From positions 62,001-126,000 of the forward strand of contig NZ_JAKFFT010000004.1 of NCBI RefSeq assembly GCF_021502655.1: 64,000 nucleotides of DNA, in the 5' to 3' direction. This document shows positions 15,726 through 25,077 of this stretch, piece by piece. The translations under genes were made by a program, and so were the position numbers. Position 1 is the stretch's first letter. Every line of letters starts with the position of its first letter. The notes below the pieces were generated by a model. The model searched no databases. It had not been told where the DNA came from and worked only from the letters and a program-made list of their open reading frames with translations. Origin of the DNA: Dyadobacter sp. CY347 (GTDB lineage Bacteria > Bacteroidota > Bacteroidia > Cytophagales > Spirosomataceae).

Positions 15726-16649
15726 TTAAATGGTACTTTTCCGAACATGGTCGCGGTACTCGTTCGGTGTTAGGCCGGTTTTCTTTTTGAAGATCCTGCT
15801 GAAATAGGAAGGGTCGTCCATGTGAATGTGGTAACCTATTTCTTTGCTGCTAAGATTGGTAAAAACCAGCAGCCGTTTCGCTTCCAGTAACAATTTGTCC
15901 AGAATGTATTCCTGCGAAGGCGTGCCGAGGTATTTTTTGATAATCTTGCTTAAATAATCCGGCGAAACGGCCAGTTCCTGCGCATACTGCTGAACTTCAT
16001 GCATTTGCCGGAAATTTTTCTCTACCAATTCCTGAAATCTTCCCACTAGTTCCGGAACAGTCTGCACAGCCGACTCGGCGGGCTGAATGTTTTTTGGAGC
16101 AAGGAAAGCACATTTCTGCAACATTAACCCCAGGTATTTCCCAATCATGGTCTGATCCGTCTCCGATGTCAAATGATCGGAAACCATGTTTTCCATAATG
16201 TTATGAAAATAGCGCTTTTCAGTTTCCGAGAGCGTAATAATGGGCTGTCTGCGCGCGGGCTGGAAAAAGGGAAGCTGCGAAAGAGACGGATTGACAGGGT
16301 TATAAAAAGTGTAAAAATCCTCCGAAAATGCGACAATGTAACCCTGGAAAGAAGTCGAGAATGTCAGCAAATGCACTTGTCCGGGCGTGAGGAAATGTAG
16401 GCCGGCGCCCTGAATGTTGTACGAATGAAAGTCAATCTCATGAAAACCTATGCCTTCTTCTATAAAAAGGATCTCATAGTAAGTGTGGCGGTGCGGCGTG
16501 TCGGTAGGCAAAGGCGTAATTGGCAGCGAAACTGGTGATTCTTTGAATTTTCCTTCGCTGTTCTTGAACCTAAAAATCTTTAATGCAGGAACCTGGCTGG
16601 GTGTTTTGGGCAGAGAATGTACAGGAATTGCATCGGGAACGAAAGCCAT
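15726..16649 (-). CDS. AraC-family transcriptional regulator
   Basis: 307 residues from the ATG at 16647-16649 (MAFVPDAIPVHSLPK); the frame is open 17 codons upstream to another ATG, but the IPVHSL-type start is the usual one for this family. The N-terminal cupin sensor has HRHTYYEILFIEEG and LTPGQVHLL. The C-terminal double HTH has LAVSPDYLSKIIKKYLG and LSSKEIGYHIHMDDPSYFSRIFKKKTGLTPNEY. AraC sensors bind a sugar-like ligand and activate neighbouring catabolic genes. It lies immediately upstream of the GH88 operon on the same strand and is probably its activator. Confidence 0.88.
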   Translation of the reverse strand: MAFVPDAIPVHSLPKTPSQVPALKIFRFKNSEGKFKESPVSLPITPLPTDTPHRHTYYEILFIEEGIGFHEIDFHSYNIQGAGLHFLTPGQVHLLTFSTSFQGYIVAFSEDFYTFYNPVNPSLSQLPFFQPARRQPIITLSETEKRYFHNIMENMVSDHLTSETDQTMIGKYLGLMLQKCAFLAPKNIQPAESAVQTVPELVGRFQELVEKNFRQMHEVQQYAQELAVSPDYLSKIIKKYLGTPSQEYILDKLLLEAKRLLVFTNLSSKEIGYHIHMDDPSYFSRIFKKKTGLTPNEYRDHVRKSTI

Positions 16650-16817
16650 GGACTGTGATTTTACTAACTCAATAACCTTTATAAAAGGCGTAAAACCCAC
16701 AGAACTACCACCATGCCGATGATAATGGCAGAATTTTTAATCCCCGGGTGACATTTTTTACTTTTACATTGTTGGTCAATAACACAGTCAGAAACTTTGT
16801 CAATTTAATTTCAGCAG

Positions 16818-18596
16818 GTGAATCAGGAAACCAAAAGCGGCCAGATATTCGATCTTCCTACATTACGGCGTTTATACACATTCGTACGTCCGTATGAAAA
16901 GCAGTTCTATCTGCTGATTATCATCATCTTACTCAATGCATTGCTCGCCCCGCTAACGCCTCTTCTGATCAAATACACCATTGATACGCCCATTGCGAAC
17001 GGAGATTATGGGCAACTGACTGTAATGCTGGGCATTATGATCATTGTGACAATTGTGCAAGGCATTGCGCAGTTCTGGAACACGTATATGTCGGGGTGGC
17101 TGGGGCAATATATCATTAAGGATATCCGGGTTCAGTTGTATGAAAAGATCATTGGGTTAAGGCTTAAATTCTTTGACAACACGCCGATCGGAAGGCTGGT
17201 AACCCGCACAATTTCTGATGTAGAAACACTTTCCAACGTTTTCAGTGATGGTATGGCTGCCATTGCAGGAGATATTTTGCAGCTGGTGCTCATCATTGCG
17301 GTCATGTTTTATACGGATTGGAAATTGTCGATCATCAGCTTATCGACCATTCCCTTAATGTTGATTTGTACTTATATCTTTAAAGAGAAGATCAAAGATT
17401 CTTTCAACGAAGTGCGGGCGGCTGTTTCTAACCTCAATTCCTTTGTCCAGGAACATTTGACGGGCATTGGCATCGTGCAGATTTTCAGCAGTGAAGACAT
17501 CGAGTTTAAGAAATTCAGGGAAATCAACAAGGTTCACCGTGACGCGAACATCCGGTCCATCCTTTATTACTCCATTTATTTTCCGGTTGCGGACGTCATT
17601 GCGGCTGCGGGAACGGGTCTGGTGGTTTGGTATGGTTCCAAACAGATATTGAATGCAGAAGTGACCTTTGGGACAGTAACTGCATTCGTTATGTTCATCA
17701 ACCTCTTTTTCAGGCCGATACGCCAGCTTGCTGATCGCTTTAATACGCTTCAAATGGGCATTGTAAGCACCGACAGGATCCTGAAAGTGCTTGATAGTGA
17801 CGAATATACTTCTAATGAGGGCACATTCGCACCGGAATCGATCAAGGGGAATGTGACATTTAAAGACGTTTGGTTTGCTTATAATGAGGAGGAATATGTG
17901 TTGAAAAACATCAATTTCACCGTTAATTCCGGGCAGACCATTGCTTTTGTCGGCGCGACTGGGGCAGGTAAATCATCCATTATCAACCTTTTAACGCGTT
18001 TTTACGACATCAATAAAGGACACATTTATGTGGATGGCGTTGAAGTGCATGAATATGACCTCAATGCGCTCCGGAAGCACATAGGCGTTGTTTTACAGGA
18101 TGTCTTTTTGTTTTCTGATACGATTGAAAACAACATTCGCCTGGGCGACACGAGCATTACACATGAGAAAATCGTTGAGGCTGCCAAACTCGTTGGCGTT
18201 CATGACTTTATAGAAAGACTTCCGGGAGGTTACAGTTACAATGTAATGGAACGAGGCGCCACGCTTTCAGTTGGGCAGCGGCAGCTGATTTCGTTTGTGC
18301 GCGCTATGGTGCACGAACCGGAGATCATTGTTCTGGATGAAGCTACATCATCCGTGGATAGCGAAACGGAGGAACTGATCCAAAAGGCTATTGAAAAATT
18401 GATGAAAGGCCGGACGGCTGTCGTGATTGCACACAGGCTTTCCACAATTCAGGAAGCGGACAAGATCATTGTTGTGGATAAAGGCGAGATTGTGGAGGAA
18501 GGTAACCACGAGCAACTGCTTGAAAAAGAAGGTTTTTATGCAAACCTCTATCGGATGCAGTACAAGGAAGTGTTAAAGATTGGAACGGATTTATAA
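16818..18596 (+). CDS. ABC exporter, fused membrane and ATPase domains
   Basis: 592 residues, MsbA/LmrA-like half-transporter. The type I exporter membrane domain fills residues 20-320 with about six helices and the intracellular-loop motif FFDNTPIGRLVTR. The ATPase domain has Walker A GATGAGKS at 379-386, signature LSVGQRQ at 483-489 and Walker B IIVLDE ending at E508, then HRLSTI. It should function as a homodimer or heterodimer exporting a lipid, drug or peptide; no dedicated substrate gene is adjacent. The start is a GTG at 16818; the usual first motif LRRLYTFVRPY begins 16 residues in. Monocistronic, convergent with the PBP gene. Confidence 0.9.
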   Translation: MNQETKSGQIFDLPTLRRLYTFVRPYEKQFYLLIIIILLNALLAPLTPLLIKYTIDTPIANGDYGQLTVMLGIMIIVTIVQGIAQFWNTYMSGWLGQYIIKDIRVQLYEKIIGLRLKFFDNTPIGRLVTRTISDVETLSNVFSDGMAAIAGDILQLVLIIAVMFYTDWKLSIISLSTIPLMLICTYIFKEKIKDSFNEVRAAVSNLNSFVQEHLTGIGIVQIFSSEDIEFKKFREINKVHRDANIRSILYYSIYFPVADVIAAAGTGLVVWYGSKQILNAEVTFGTVTAFVMFINLFFRPIRQLADRFNTLQMGIVSTDRILKVLDSDEYTSNEGTFAPESIKGNVTFKDVWFAYNEEEYVLKNINFTVNSGQTIAFVGATGAGKSSIINLLTRFYDINKGHIYVDGVEVHEYDLNALRKHIGVVLQDVFLFSDTIENNIRLGDTSITHEKIVEAAKLVGVHDFIERLPGGYSYNVMERGATLSVGQRQLISFVRAMVHEPEIIVLDEATSSVDSETEELIQKAIEKLMKGRTAVVIAHRLSTIQEADKIIVVDKGEIVEEGNHEQLLEKEGFYANLYRMQYKEVLKIGTDL

Positions 18597-18629
18597 AAAA
18601 AAGACATTCCGGTTAATCCGAAATGTCTT
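18597..18629. terminator. Terminator between convergent ABC exporter and PBP genes
   Basis: Arms AAGACATT and AATGTCTT (18601-18608 and 18622-18629), extended inward by three more pairs after a mismatch, with an adjacent A run that gives a T tract for the minus-strand PBP transcript. It probably also ends the exporter transcript, which stops at 18596. Confidence 0.7.
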
Positions 18630-18639
18630 CTAAATTCAA

Positions 18640-21198
18640 TCAATTTCTTCCTCCGGTATCCAGCGGAATCGGCGGCGGCCCGATCAGGAAGTCATCTTCA
18701 TCATTTCGTTTGGCCGGTGTGCTGTCGCCGTCAATGCCCAGCGAGTCGCTTGCTGCTGGTGCCCATTGTGTGGGGCAGTTATAATTTTTCGAGATCTTGA
18801 ACGTCGGCTTGGGGAATGGTCCGGGTTCCAAGGCCAGCGATTTATCCCTGTAAATTTTCTCTAAGAAGCTACCTACGATCGGTAAGGCCGTTTTAGCACC
18901 TTCCCCCAGATCGGTGGACCGAAAGTGAATGCTCCGGTCATCGCCACCAACCCAGGCGCCTACAACGAGGTCGCGCGTAATGCACATGAACCAGCCGTCG
19001 GAGTTATTGGACGTTGTTCCGGTTTTGCCGCCCAGCTCATTGCCATTACGGGTCACATCAAACTTCCAGCGAATGCTTCCCGAAGTTCCACCCGGCTCTT
19101 CCACGCCGCCTTTCAGCATTTGAACCATTAAAAAAGCGGATTCTTCGCTAATAGCCTGGCGGTGTTCCGGCTGAAATTCCTCGATCACTTTTCCGTTGCT
19201 ATCCTCGATCTTGGTGACCAGAATCGGCTGCGTATATGTCCCGTTATTGACGAAAACGCCATAAGCTGCAACCATATCATAAAGCGAGACGTCAAATGGC
19301 CCAAGCCCGATGGAGGGCAATGGTTTCAATGGTGTGGTTATGCCCATTTTTTTGGCATAACGGGCCACATTAGCAGGCCCAACCTGATCCGTCAGTTCAG
19401 CGGTAACGGAGTTGATGGATTGTGCCAATGCCCTGCGCAATGTCATGCTCGAATAGGAGAATGTGCCCGTTGCATTTCTGGGCCGCCACTCTTTCTGCTC
19501 ACCATCTTCCATGTAAATCTTCTCAAATGGCTTATCCACAATCTGGTCACAAGGCGACATATTGAATGATGAATCGTCAATTGCCGTGGTGTAAACAAAC
19601 GGTTTGAATGTTGATCCGGGCTGTCTTTTTCCTTGTTTTACCGCATCATATTTGAAATAATTGTAATCCAAACCGCCCACCCAGGCCTTGATCTGGCCGG
19701 TTTGTGGGTTCATAGCCATCATTCCCGCGCGCAAAACCCTTTTATAATATTCCAAAGAGTCCATCGAACTCCAGTATTTCTTCATTTCGCCACTGTTCTT
19801 CCAGTCGTACACGGTCATCGTGTCCTTTTTGTTCAGATAATACTTGATACTATCCGGCTGGTTAGGGAATTTGGCGGCAAGTGACTTGTATTTGCTGGTG
19901 CGTTTGACCACATTGTCCAGAAAGTCAAGAATTTCTTTTCCCTGCTCGTCGCGCCACGGATTCTGGTTACGCCAGTGGTCCTCGAAAACGCGTTGCAATT
20001 GCTTCATTTTCTGCACCATAGCCTCTTCTGCGGCTTCCTGCATGCGGGAATCGATCGTGGTGTAAATTTTTAGTCCATCAGTATAAAGGTCATAACCGTT
20101 CTCATCGCCCCATTTTTTTACAAAATCGACAACCGCATTCTTGAAATAATTGGCATTACCATCATAAGGCGTTTCGAACTTCGTCTTTAAAACGATGGGC
20201 AAAGCGCTGATAGAATCCGCCTGTTTCGCCGAAATGTATCCATATTTCTGCATCTGGTTGATCACCACATTGCGTCTTTCCAGCGACCGCTTCATATTGC
20301 GGATCGGGTTGTAAGTTGTTGTTGCCTTTTGCAGACCGACCAGAACGGCAGATTCCTGAATGTTCAGGCTATCGGGTGATTTACTGAAATAGGATTGTGC
20401 GGCTGTGTTGATCCCGTAAGTGTTGTTACCATAATCCACCGTGTTGAAATACATGGTCAGGATCTCTTCTTTTGTAAAATTTCTTTCCAGTTTAATGGCG
20501 GTAAGCCATTCTTTGGTTTTGTAAATCAATGTTCCAAACCCGGGAACGTAGCCCAGCACCCCGCGTGCTCCGGTTTTTCTCGTTTTGAAAAGTTTTTTGG
20601 CTAATTGCTGTGTGATCGTGCTGCCGCCTCCGCGGTCTGTTGCGCCCGTAATAATGCCCACGGCCACACTCGCCATGGCCTTATAATCAATTCCGGAATG
20701 TTTGTAAAAACGTACATCCTCCGTGGCTATCAGTGCTTTAACCAGGTTAGGAGAGATCATTTTAGCTGTAACCGGCGTCCGGTTTTCTGTATAAAACTTA
20801 CCGATCATGACGCCGTCCGAAGTGTAGATTTCAGAAGACTGGGCGACTTTCGGATTTTGAAGGTCTTCCACGCTGGGCATACTGCCCATAAGCCACAGGA
20901 AGTTGGTTTCCACACAAAAAATATAAAGGGCAAATGTGACGAATCCGTAAACGAAAGTTTTCCAGATGATCATTACCGGCCGGTAGTAAGGCGCATTAAC
21001 GTCTATCGTGTTATGCCACCAATCCCGCATCGATCTCTTCCTGTTTCGGTAGGACTGAAAATAAGCATCGGCGCGGTTCTTACCCGTAACCAGTGAAGTT
21101 AGCTTGTATGCAACACGGTTGATGAATGTTGAAAGCTGTGTCCCGATGAAATGAAACATGGCTCTTATTTTATTAAAAAACGATCTGATAACTTCCAT
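18640..21198 (-). CDS. Class A penicillin-binding protein 1A-type (transglycosylase/transpeptidase)
   Basis: 852 residues from the ATG at 21196-21198. The frame is open to a TTG at 21225, but that TTG overlaps a promoter -7 element, so the ATG is preferred. After a transmembrane segment (TFVYGFVTFALYIFCVE) comes the GT51 domain with catalytic E160 in ATEDVRFYKH and the GGSTITQQLAKKLF block. The transpeptidase domain shows S529 in PGSTFKPF, SIN in AQSINSVTAEL and KTGT at 725-728. It polymerises and cross-links peptidoglycan at the inner membrane outer face. The C-terminus is short and rich in acidic and proline residues. Size is typical of Bacteroidota PBP1A. Confidence 0.93.
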   Translation of the reverse strand: MEVIRSFFNKIRAMFHFIGTQLSTFINRVAYKLTSLVTGKNRADAYFQSYRNRKRSMRDWWHNTIDVNAPYYRPVMIIWKTFVYGFVTFALYIFCVETNFLWLMGSMPSVEDLQNPKVAQSSEIYTSDGVMIGKFYTENRTPVTAKMISPNLVKALIATEDVRFYKHSGIDYKAMASVAVGIITGATDRGGGSTITQQLAKKLFKTRKTGARGVLGYVPGFGTLIYKTKEWLTAIKLERNFTKEEILTMYFNTVDYGNNTYGINTAAQSYFSKSPDSLNIQESAVLVGLQKATTTYNPIRNMKRSLERRNVVINQMQKYGYISAKQADSISALPIVLKTKFETPYDGNANYFKNAVVDFVKKWGDENGYDLYTDGLKIYTTIDSRMQEAAEEAMVQKMKQLQRVFEDHWRNQNPWRDEQGKEILDFLDNVVKRTSKYKSLAAKFPNQPDSIKYYLNKKDTMTVYDWKNSGEMKKYWSSMDSLEYYKRVLRAGMMAMNPQTGQIKAWVGGLDYNYFKYDAVKQGKRQPGSTFKPFVYTTAIDDSSFNMSPCDQIVDKPFEKIYMEDGEQKEWRPRNATGTFSYSSMTLRRALAQSINSVTAELTDQVGPANVARYAKKMGITTPLKPLPSIGLGPFDVSLYDMVAAYGVFVNNGTYTQPILVTKIEDSNGKVIEEFQPEHRQAISEESAFLMVQMLKGGVEEPGGTSGSIRWKFDVTRNGNELGGKTGTTSNNSDGWFMCITRDLVVGAWVGGDDRSIHFRSTDLGEGAKTALPIVGSFLEKIYRDKSLALEPGPFPKPTFKISKNYNCPTQWAPAASDSLGIDGDSTPAKRNDEDDFLIGPPPIPLDTGGRN

Positions 21199-21222
21199 CA
21201 AACGGTAAGGTTCGTAAGAATT

Positions 21223-21230
21223 CAAAGATA
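21223..21230 (-). promoter_or_regulatory. Promoter -7 element for the PBP gene
   Basis: TATCTTTG on the minus strand, a full match to TAnnTTTG, 24 nt upstream of the chosen ATG. No clear TTG is seen at the -33 distance because that DNA is occupied by the msrB terminator, so this is only a candidate. Confidence 0.4.
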
Positions 21231-21232
21231 AG

Positions 21233-21267
21233 AAAAGCCGGACATTTTTGACTTCGTCCGGCTTTTT
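21233..21267 (-). terminator. Intrinsic terminator of msrB
   Basis: Arms AAAAGCCGGAC and GTCCGGCTTTT, 11 bp with perfect pairing and a 12-nt loop, followed by T on the minus strand. It lies 14 bp after the msrB stop. Confidence 0.85.
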
Positions 21268-21280
21268 ATGAATTATTTGA

Positions 21281-21673
21281 TCAGGCTTTGTTGAATTTCA
21301 ACGCCGCGCCATTCATGCAATATCTGAGGCCTGTTGGTTTTGGCCCATCATTGAAAACGTGACCAAGATGCCCGCCGCAGGTCCTGCAAACCACTTCTGT
21401 GCGGATCATGCCATGCCCTTTGTCCACGATCTCTTCCACATTTCCGGATGAAATCGGCTGGAAGAAACTGGGCCATCCCGAGCCGGACTCGTATTTGGTC
21501 TCCGAGCTGAACAATGGTGTGCCGCAAGCAGCGCAAACATAGGTTCCTTCGTCTTTATTATCATTATATGGGTGCGAAAAAGGCCTTTCCGTTCCTTTTT
21601 CGAAGAGCACGAAGCATTGTTGTCCGGTCAGCTCTTTTTGCCATTCTTCTTTTGTTTTTTCTACTTCTCTCAT
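21281..21673 (-). CDS. msrB: Peptide-methionine (R)-S-oxide reductase
   Basis: 130 residues, the normal MsrB length. Zinc-binding cysteines are C47/C50 (CAAC) and C96/C99 (CRTC); H105 lies in GHVFNDG and the catalytic cysteine is C119 in [11 protein letters not shown]. It reduces the R isomer of oxidised methionine in proteins, with thioredoxin as partner. The early region EEWQKEL and [16 protein letters not shown] matches the family. No signal peptide, so cytoplasmic. It is a single-gene unit ended by a strong terminator. Confidence 0.95.
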   Translation of the reverse strand: MREVEKTKEEWQKELTGQQCFVLFEKGTERPFSHPYNDNKDEGTYVCAACGTPLFSSETKYESGSGWPSFFQPISSGNVEEIVDKGHGMIRTEVVCRTCGGHLGHVFNDGPKPTGLRYCMNGAALKFNKA

Positions 21674-21748
21674 TTCAGTTTGTGTTTTAAAGATACAGAC
21701 ACCAAATAAGAAATTGTGCCATATCCATATTAAACGCGCAGGGCGTAT

Positions 21749-23296
21749 TTATCGTTTGCTAAAAATGCGTCTTATCCACGAATCTTCGGGTGGCCAGCAT
21801 TGATTTTGTGATTCGGGCGGGCGACGGAAAAGTCCTGCCGAGACGCCAAAATACAAGTTAAATGCTTTTGGATTGCCAATATTTAATAATCCTGTCAAAT
21901 GATCTGTTCCGATCCAGACTGGCCCGATGCGACCTGCAAGGCCAATGGCGGGTGATCTGTAACGGTTCATTAATGTTAAAGGAACGGAAATTTCATACCA
22001 TTTATGCTCATAACGCGGCGTTACCGAAATAACAGATTCGGCTTTCATACCAAATGCACTTTGAGGGATCAGATTCTGCACCCATAACCCGCTCACGTAA
22101 ACCCTGGGCTGCACATGGTAATCGACACTTGCCTGAAAAGCCGTAGGCAAAACCGATTTAAAATTGGGCGCCAACGTCGGTCCGCCGTCCAGCGAGCTGT
22201 TAATGGCATTAAAAATTCCTTCGGAACCTTCCAGTTTCTGGAACGAATCGTAACGGAGCTCCTTATTGGTTGTATGGATTTCCTGTTGTAAAACATAAGC
22301 TGGATTTTTGAAATGAACCCGGCCAATGTCTGTCAGTGAAACGGCAACGCGATATAAATATTTGTTTTTGGATGCGTCGCGCTTTCTTTCGCCTTTTTCG
22401 GTGTATGTAAATTTGTTAATGTCCGGCCTGTATTCATACACGGCACCCAGGTCAAATCCCCAGCCGCTTCCCGGAGGCGCGTTGCCGATCAGCCATGCAG
22501 GTGAAGGTTTTATATTTTGAAAACCTTCGTCGCGGGTGATCCCGTATCGCATATTGATTTGTTCCACGCGGATAAACTGGCGCTTGTTTTCCCAGGTTTC
22601 ATCCGGCTGAATGTCATAGGAAGACTGATCAATGATCGCGTGCGCATTGTAAAGTCCGATAAGCCTTTTAACCGTAAATCCGACTTTCAGAAAATCCGTC
22701 TCATTGTCCATTACCGTCCCGCCGAGGGTGAATGCTACTTCGGCCATTCCGTTCAAATGCAGCTTGCCCGATTGGTTATCAAAAAAAGGTCCTTGCAGTT
22801 CTTCGAGCTGCGTGGTTTTGCTGATCAACCTTGCCAGCGGTTCCGACACGCCGGATGTGTTGAGAATGTACCGGGCCCGTGTTGAAATGCCTACGCCGAT
22901 CTTTCCTTTGAATAAATTAAACATGACCGAAGGCAAACGGGTATCTCCGCCAGCATTCAGATACTTTTGATTTCCATTCAGTTTTTCCCCCAGATAGGAA
23001 CGCGGAAACTGTAAAACACCTCTTTCGTTACGGTATTCGTCGGATACAGTGTTGGTAAGCAGGTTCAAAAACGAGTAAGGCGCTTCGTATCTGACGTGGT
23101 TGTTGGCCGTATAAAACTGGGTGCCGACAACATTTACATAAAAGCTATAACGACTGTCTGAAACGAAGGCCGGATTGTGATATAATGCGTTGGTTCCTGC
23201 ATAGTTACCCATTGCGACACCTGGCAAATGCTGGGCTTTGGCGGCCTGTGCCAGTGCCAGAATAAGTGCAATTACAGGTAAACTATATTTAAACAT
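21749..23296 (-). CDS. DUF5723-like outer-membrane beta-barrel protein
   Basis: 515 residues from the ATG at 23294-23296, which begins the signal peptide MFKYSLPVIALILALAQAA; the frame continues 23 codons upstream but that part has no signal. The mature protein starts HLPGVAMGNYAGTNALYHNPA, a FadL-like or DUF5723-type N-terminus, and is rich in alternating beta segments and aromatic residues expected of a barrel. The GISTRARYILN stretch and GPVWIGTDHLTGLLN near the end support a barrel with long loops. Role unknown; related proteins are linked to cell-surface assembly. It is transcribed away from the ATP-grasp gene. Confidence 0.75.
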   Translation of the reverse strand: MFKYSLPVIALILALAQAAKAQHLPGVAMGNYAGTNALYHNPAFVSDSRYSFYVNVVGTQFYTANNHVRYEAPYSFLNLLTNTVSDEYRNERGVLQFPRSYLGEKLNGNQKYLNAGGDTRLPSVMFNLFKGKIGVGISTRARYILNTSGVSEPLARLISKTTQLEELQGPFFDNQSGKLHLNGMAEVAFTLGGTVMDNETDFLKVGFTVKRLIGLYNAHAIIDQSSYDIQPDETWENKRQFIRVEQINMRYGITRDEGFQNIKPSPAWLIGNAPPGSGWGFDLGAVYEYRPDINKFTYTEKGERKRDASKNKYLYRVAVSLTDIGRVHFKNPAYVLQQEIHTTNKELRYDSFQKLEGSEGIFNAINSSLDGGPTLAPNFKSVLPTAFQASVDYHVQPRVYVSGLWVQNLIPQSAFGMKAESVISVTPRYEHKWYEISVPLTLMNRYRSPAIGLAGRIGPVWIGTDHLTGLLNIGNPKAFNLYFGVSAGLFRRPPESQNQCWPPEDSWIRRIFSKR

Positions 23297-23530
23297 ATTA
23301 TAATGAAGACGTTGATGCGGGGCCAATTCGCTTGCAAAGAAAAGCCTAAGTGCACGGACTTGCAACCAATGTTTATGGATTGGAAAAATAATGTTTGCAT
23401 TAAACGAACGGCATGATTTTAATATTTAGCATTACCTCGTATTTATCAGTTTATTTGTTTGTTAGTTGAAAGATTGACCATATATTGTTTTGTAAACAAC
23501 TGATATATACTTATTCAAATTTTGTATTGT

Positions 23531-24961
23531 ATGAATTTTTCATTTTCTAATTATCAAAGCGAAAATTTCTTCGATGAAATGTTCACAGCTGATGGGGAGA
23601 TAAGGCCGGGGTACGAACATTTAAAGAACAAATTTGAAAACCTCACACACGACGACCTTACCAACCGCCAGCTGGCCACCGAGCGTGCATTGCTTTCAAT
23701 GGGGATAACATTTAATGTGTATTCCGAAGGCGAGGGAACTGAGCGGATCATGCCCATTGATATTATCCCGCGCGTGCTTTCCAATGCGGAATGGGAATGG
23801 CTTGAAACCGGTCTTAAACAGCGTATTAAGGCATTAAACATGTTCATTGACGATGTTTATAATGAGCAGAATATCCTGAATGACGGCGTTGTTCCAAGAG
23901 AACTGATCGAGTCAAGTAAATGCTTTCTGAAACCTTGTATCGGCCTGAAACCGCCAAAAGGGATCTGGTGCCACATTACCGGAACCGACCTCATTAAAGG
24001 GGACGATGGCACATTTATGGTTTTGGAAGATAACCTGCGTTGTCCGTCGGGTGTTTCTTATATGCTGGAAAACAGGGAGTTATCCAAGCAAATTTTCCCG
24101 GACGTACTGGCCCGGACCGGCGTAAGGCCCGTTTCAGATTATCCTACGCGTTTGCTGCAAATGTTACAGCATCTGGCCGACAGGCCGAATCCGACTGTGG
24201 CTGTGCTTACGCCCGGGATCTATAATTCCGCTTATTTCGAACATTCTTATCTGGCGCAGCAGATGGGCGTCGAGCTGGTGGATGCGCGCGACCTTGTTGT
24301 TTCGGATGGATATGTGAAGATGCGGACGACCAACGGATTGCAAATCGTGGACGTAATTTATCGCCGGATCGACGACACTTTCCTGGATCCGGAAGCATTT
24401 TATCCTGATTCTATGATTGGAATTCCGGGAATTTTTGAGGTTTATAAGAAAGGACGTGTAGCATTGGCCAATGCTCCGGGAACTGGTGTGGCCGATGATA
24501 AGGTTGTGTATGCGTACGTACCGCGTATTATCAAGTATTATCTGGGAGAAGAGGCGATCATTCCGAATGTGAAAACTTACATCTGCGGTGAGCAGGAAGA
24601 TTTCGATTATGTGCTCGAAAATATTTCTCAGCTCGTCGTAAAGGAAGCAAATGAAGCAGGAGGTTATGGCATGCTCATCGGGCCGAAAGCAACGGAAGAA
24701 GAACACGAGTTGTTCAGACAAAAAATACGTGATAACCCGAGGAACTACATTGCCCAACCCACGATTTCATTATCGCGGGTGCCTTGCATGGTGGACGGGC
24801 ACGCCGAAGGCCGGCACGTGGACCTGCGTCCGTACATATTATATGGGGATGACATTAGTGTAATTCCTGGCGGGTTAACGCGCGTGGCTTTGCGTAAAGG
24901 TTCTTTGGTCGTAAACTCGTCACAAGGCGGAGGGGGCAAGGATACGTGGGTTTTATATTAA
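23531..24961 (+). CDS. Circularly permuted ATP-grasp type 2 protein
   Basis: 476 residues from the ATG at 23531; the frame extends three codons to a TTG. Family stretches are EIRPGYEHL near the N-terminus, EWLETGLKQRIKALNMFIDDVY, DGTFMVLEDNLRCPSGVSYM and the C-terminal GGLTRVALRKGSLVVNSSQGGGGKDTWVL. These proteins rearrange the ATP-grasp fold and are predicted to ligate an amine to a carboxylate using ATP. They usually sit beside an alpha-E domain gene and a transglutaminase gene. Here neither follows; instead the next gene on the strand is a putative esterase. The product of the system is unknown in the literature I can recall. Confidence 0.88.
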   Translation: MNFSFSNYQSENFFDEMFTADGEIRPGYEHLKNKFENLTHDDLTNRQLATERALLSMGITFNVYSEGEGTERIMPIDIIPRVLSNAEWEWLETGLKQRIKALNMFIDDVYNEQNILNDGVVPRELIESSKCFLKPCIGLKPPKGIWCHITGTDLIKGDDGTFMVLEDNLRCPSGVSYMLENRELSKQIFPDVLARTGVRPVSDYPTRLLQMLQHLADRPNPTVAVLTPGIYNSAYFEHSYLAQQMGVELVDARDLVVSDGYVKMRTTNGLQIVDVIYRRIDDTFLDPEAFYPDSMIGIPGIFEVYKKGRVALANAPGTGVADDKVVYAYVPRIIKYYLGEEAIIPNVKTYICGEQEDFDYVLENISQLVVKEANEAGGYGMLIGPKATEEEHELFRQKIRDNPRNYIAQPTISLSRVPCMVDGHAEGRHVDLRPYILYGDDISVIPGGLTRVALRKGSLVVNSSQGGGGKDTWVLY

Positions 24962-24962
24962 T

Positions 24963-24999
24963 TTATCATTAACAGTTGCTGGCAGGCTGTTAATGATAA
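24963..24999. repeat. Hairpin between ATP-grasp and esterase genes
   Basis: A perfect 13-bp inverted repeat (TTATCATTAACAG with its complement) with an 11-nt loop begins two bases after the ATP-grasp stop and is followed by T-rich DNA. It could be a terminator or a partial attenuator between the ATP-grasp gene and the esterase gene 78 bp further on. Confidence 0.6.
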
Positions 25000-25077
25000 T
25001 GGTTTATTTTATTTTAAACCAGAATTGTTGATTGCCTGATTTTTATCAAAATATAAAGCAACTTAAATGATAGAACA

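Noticed and set aside
19162..19569. 135-residue plus-strand frame inside the PBP gene
   Set aside because: It is the complement of a conserved PBP region; the minus-strand protein has the full family motifs, so the plus-strand frame is a shadow.
23398..23530. Promoter TTG-N19-TATATTGT upstream of the ATP-grasp gene
   Set aside because: The -7 part has two mismatches from TAnnTTTG, too weak to report as a feature.
24164..24757. 197-residue minus-strand frame across the ATP-grasp gene
   Set aside because: It lies entirely antisense to a clear family protein and has no domain of its own.
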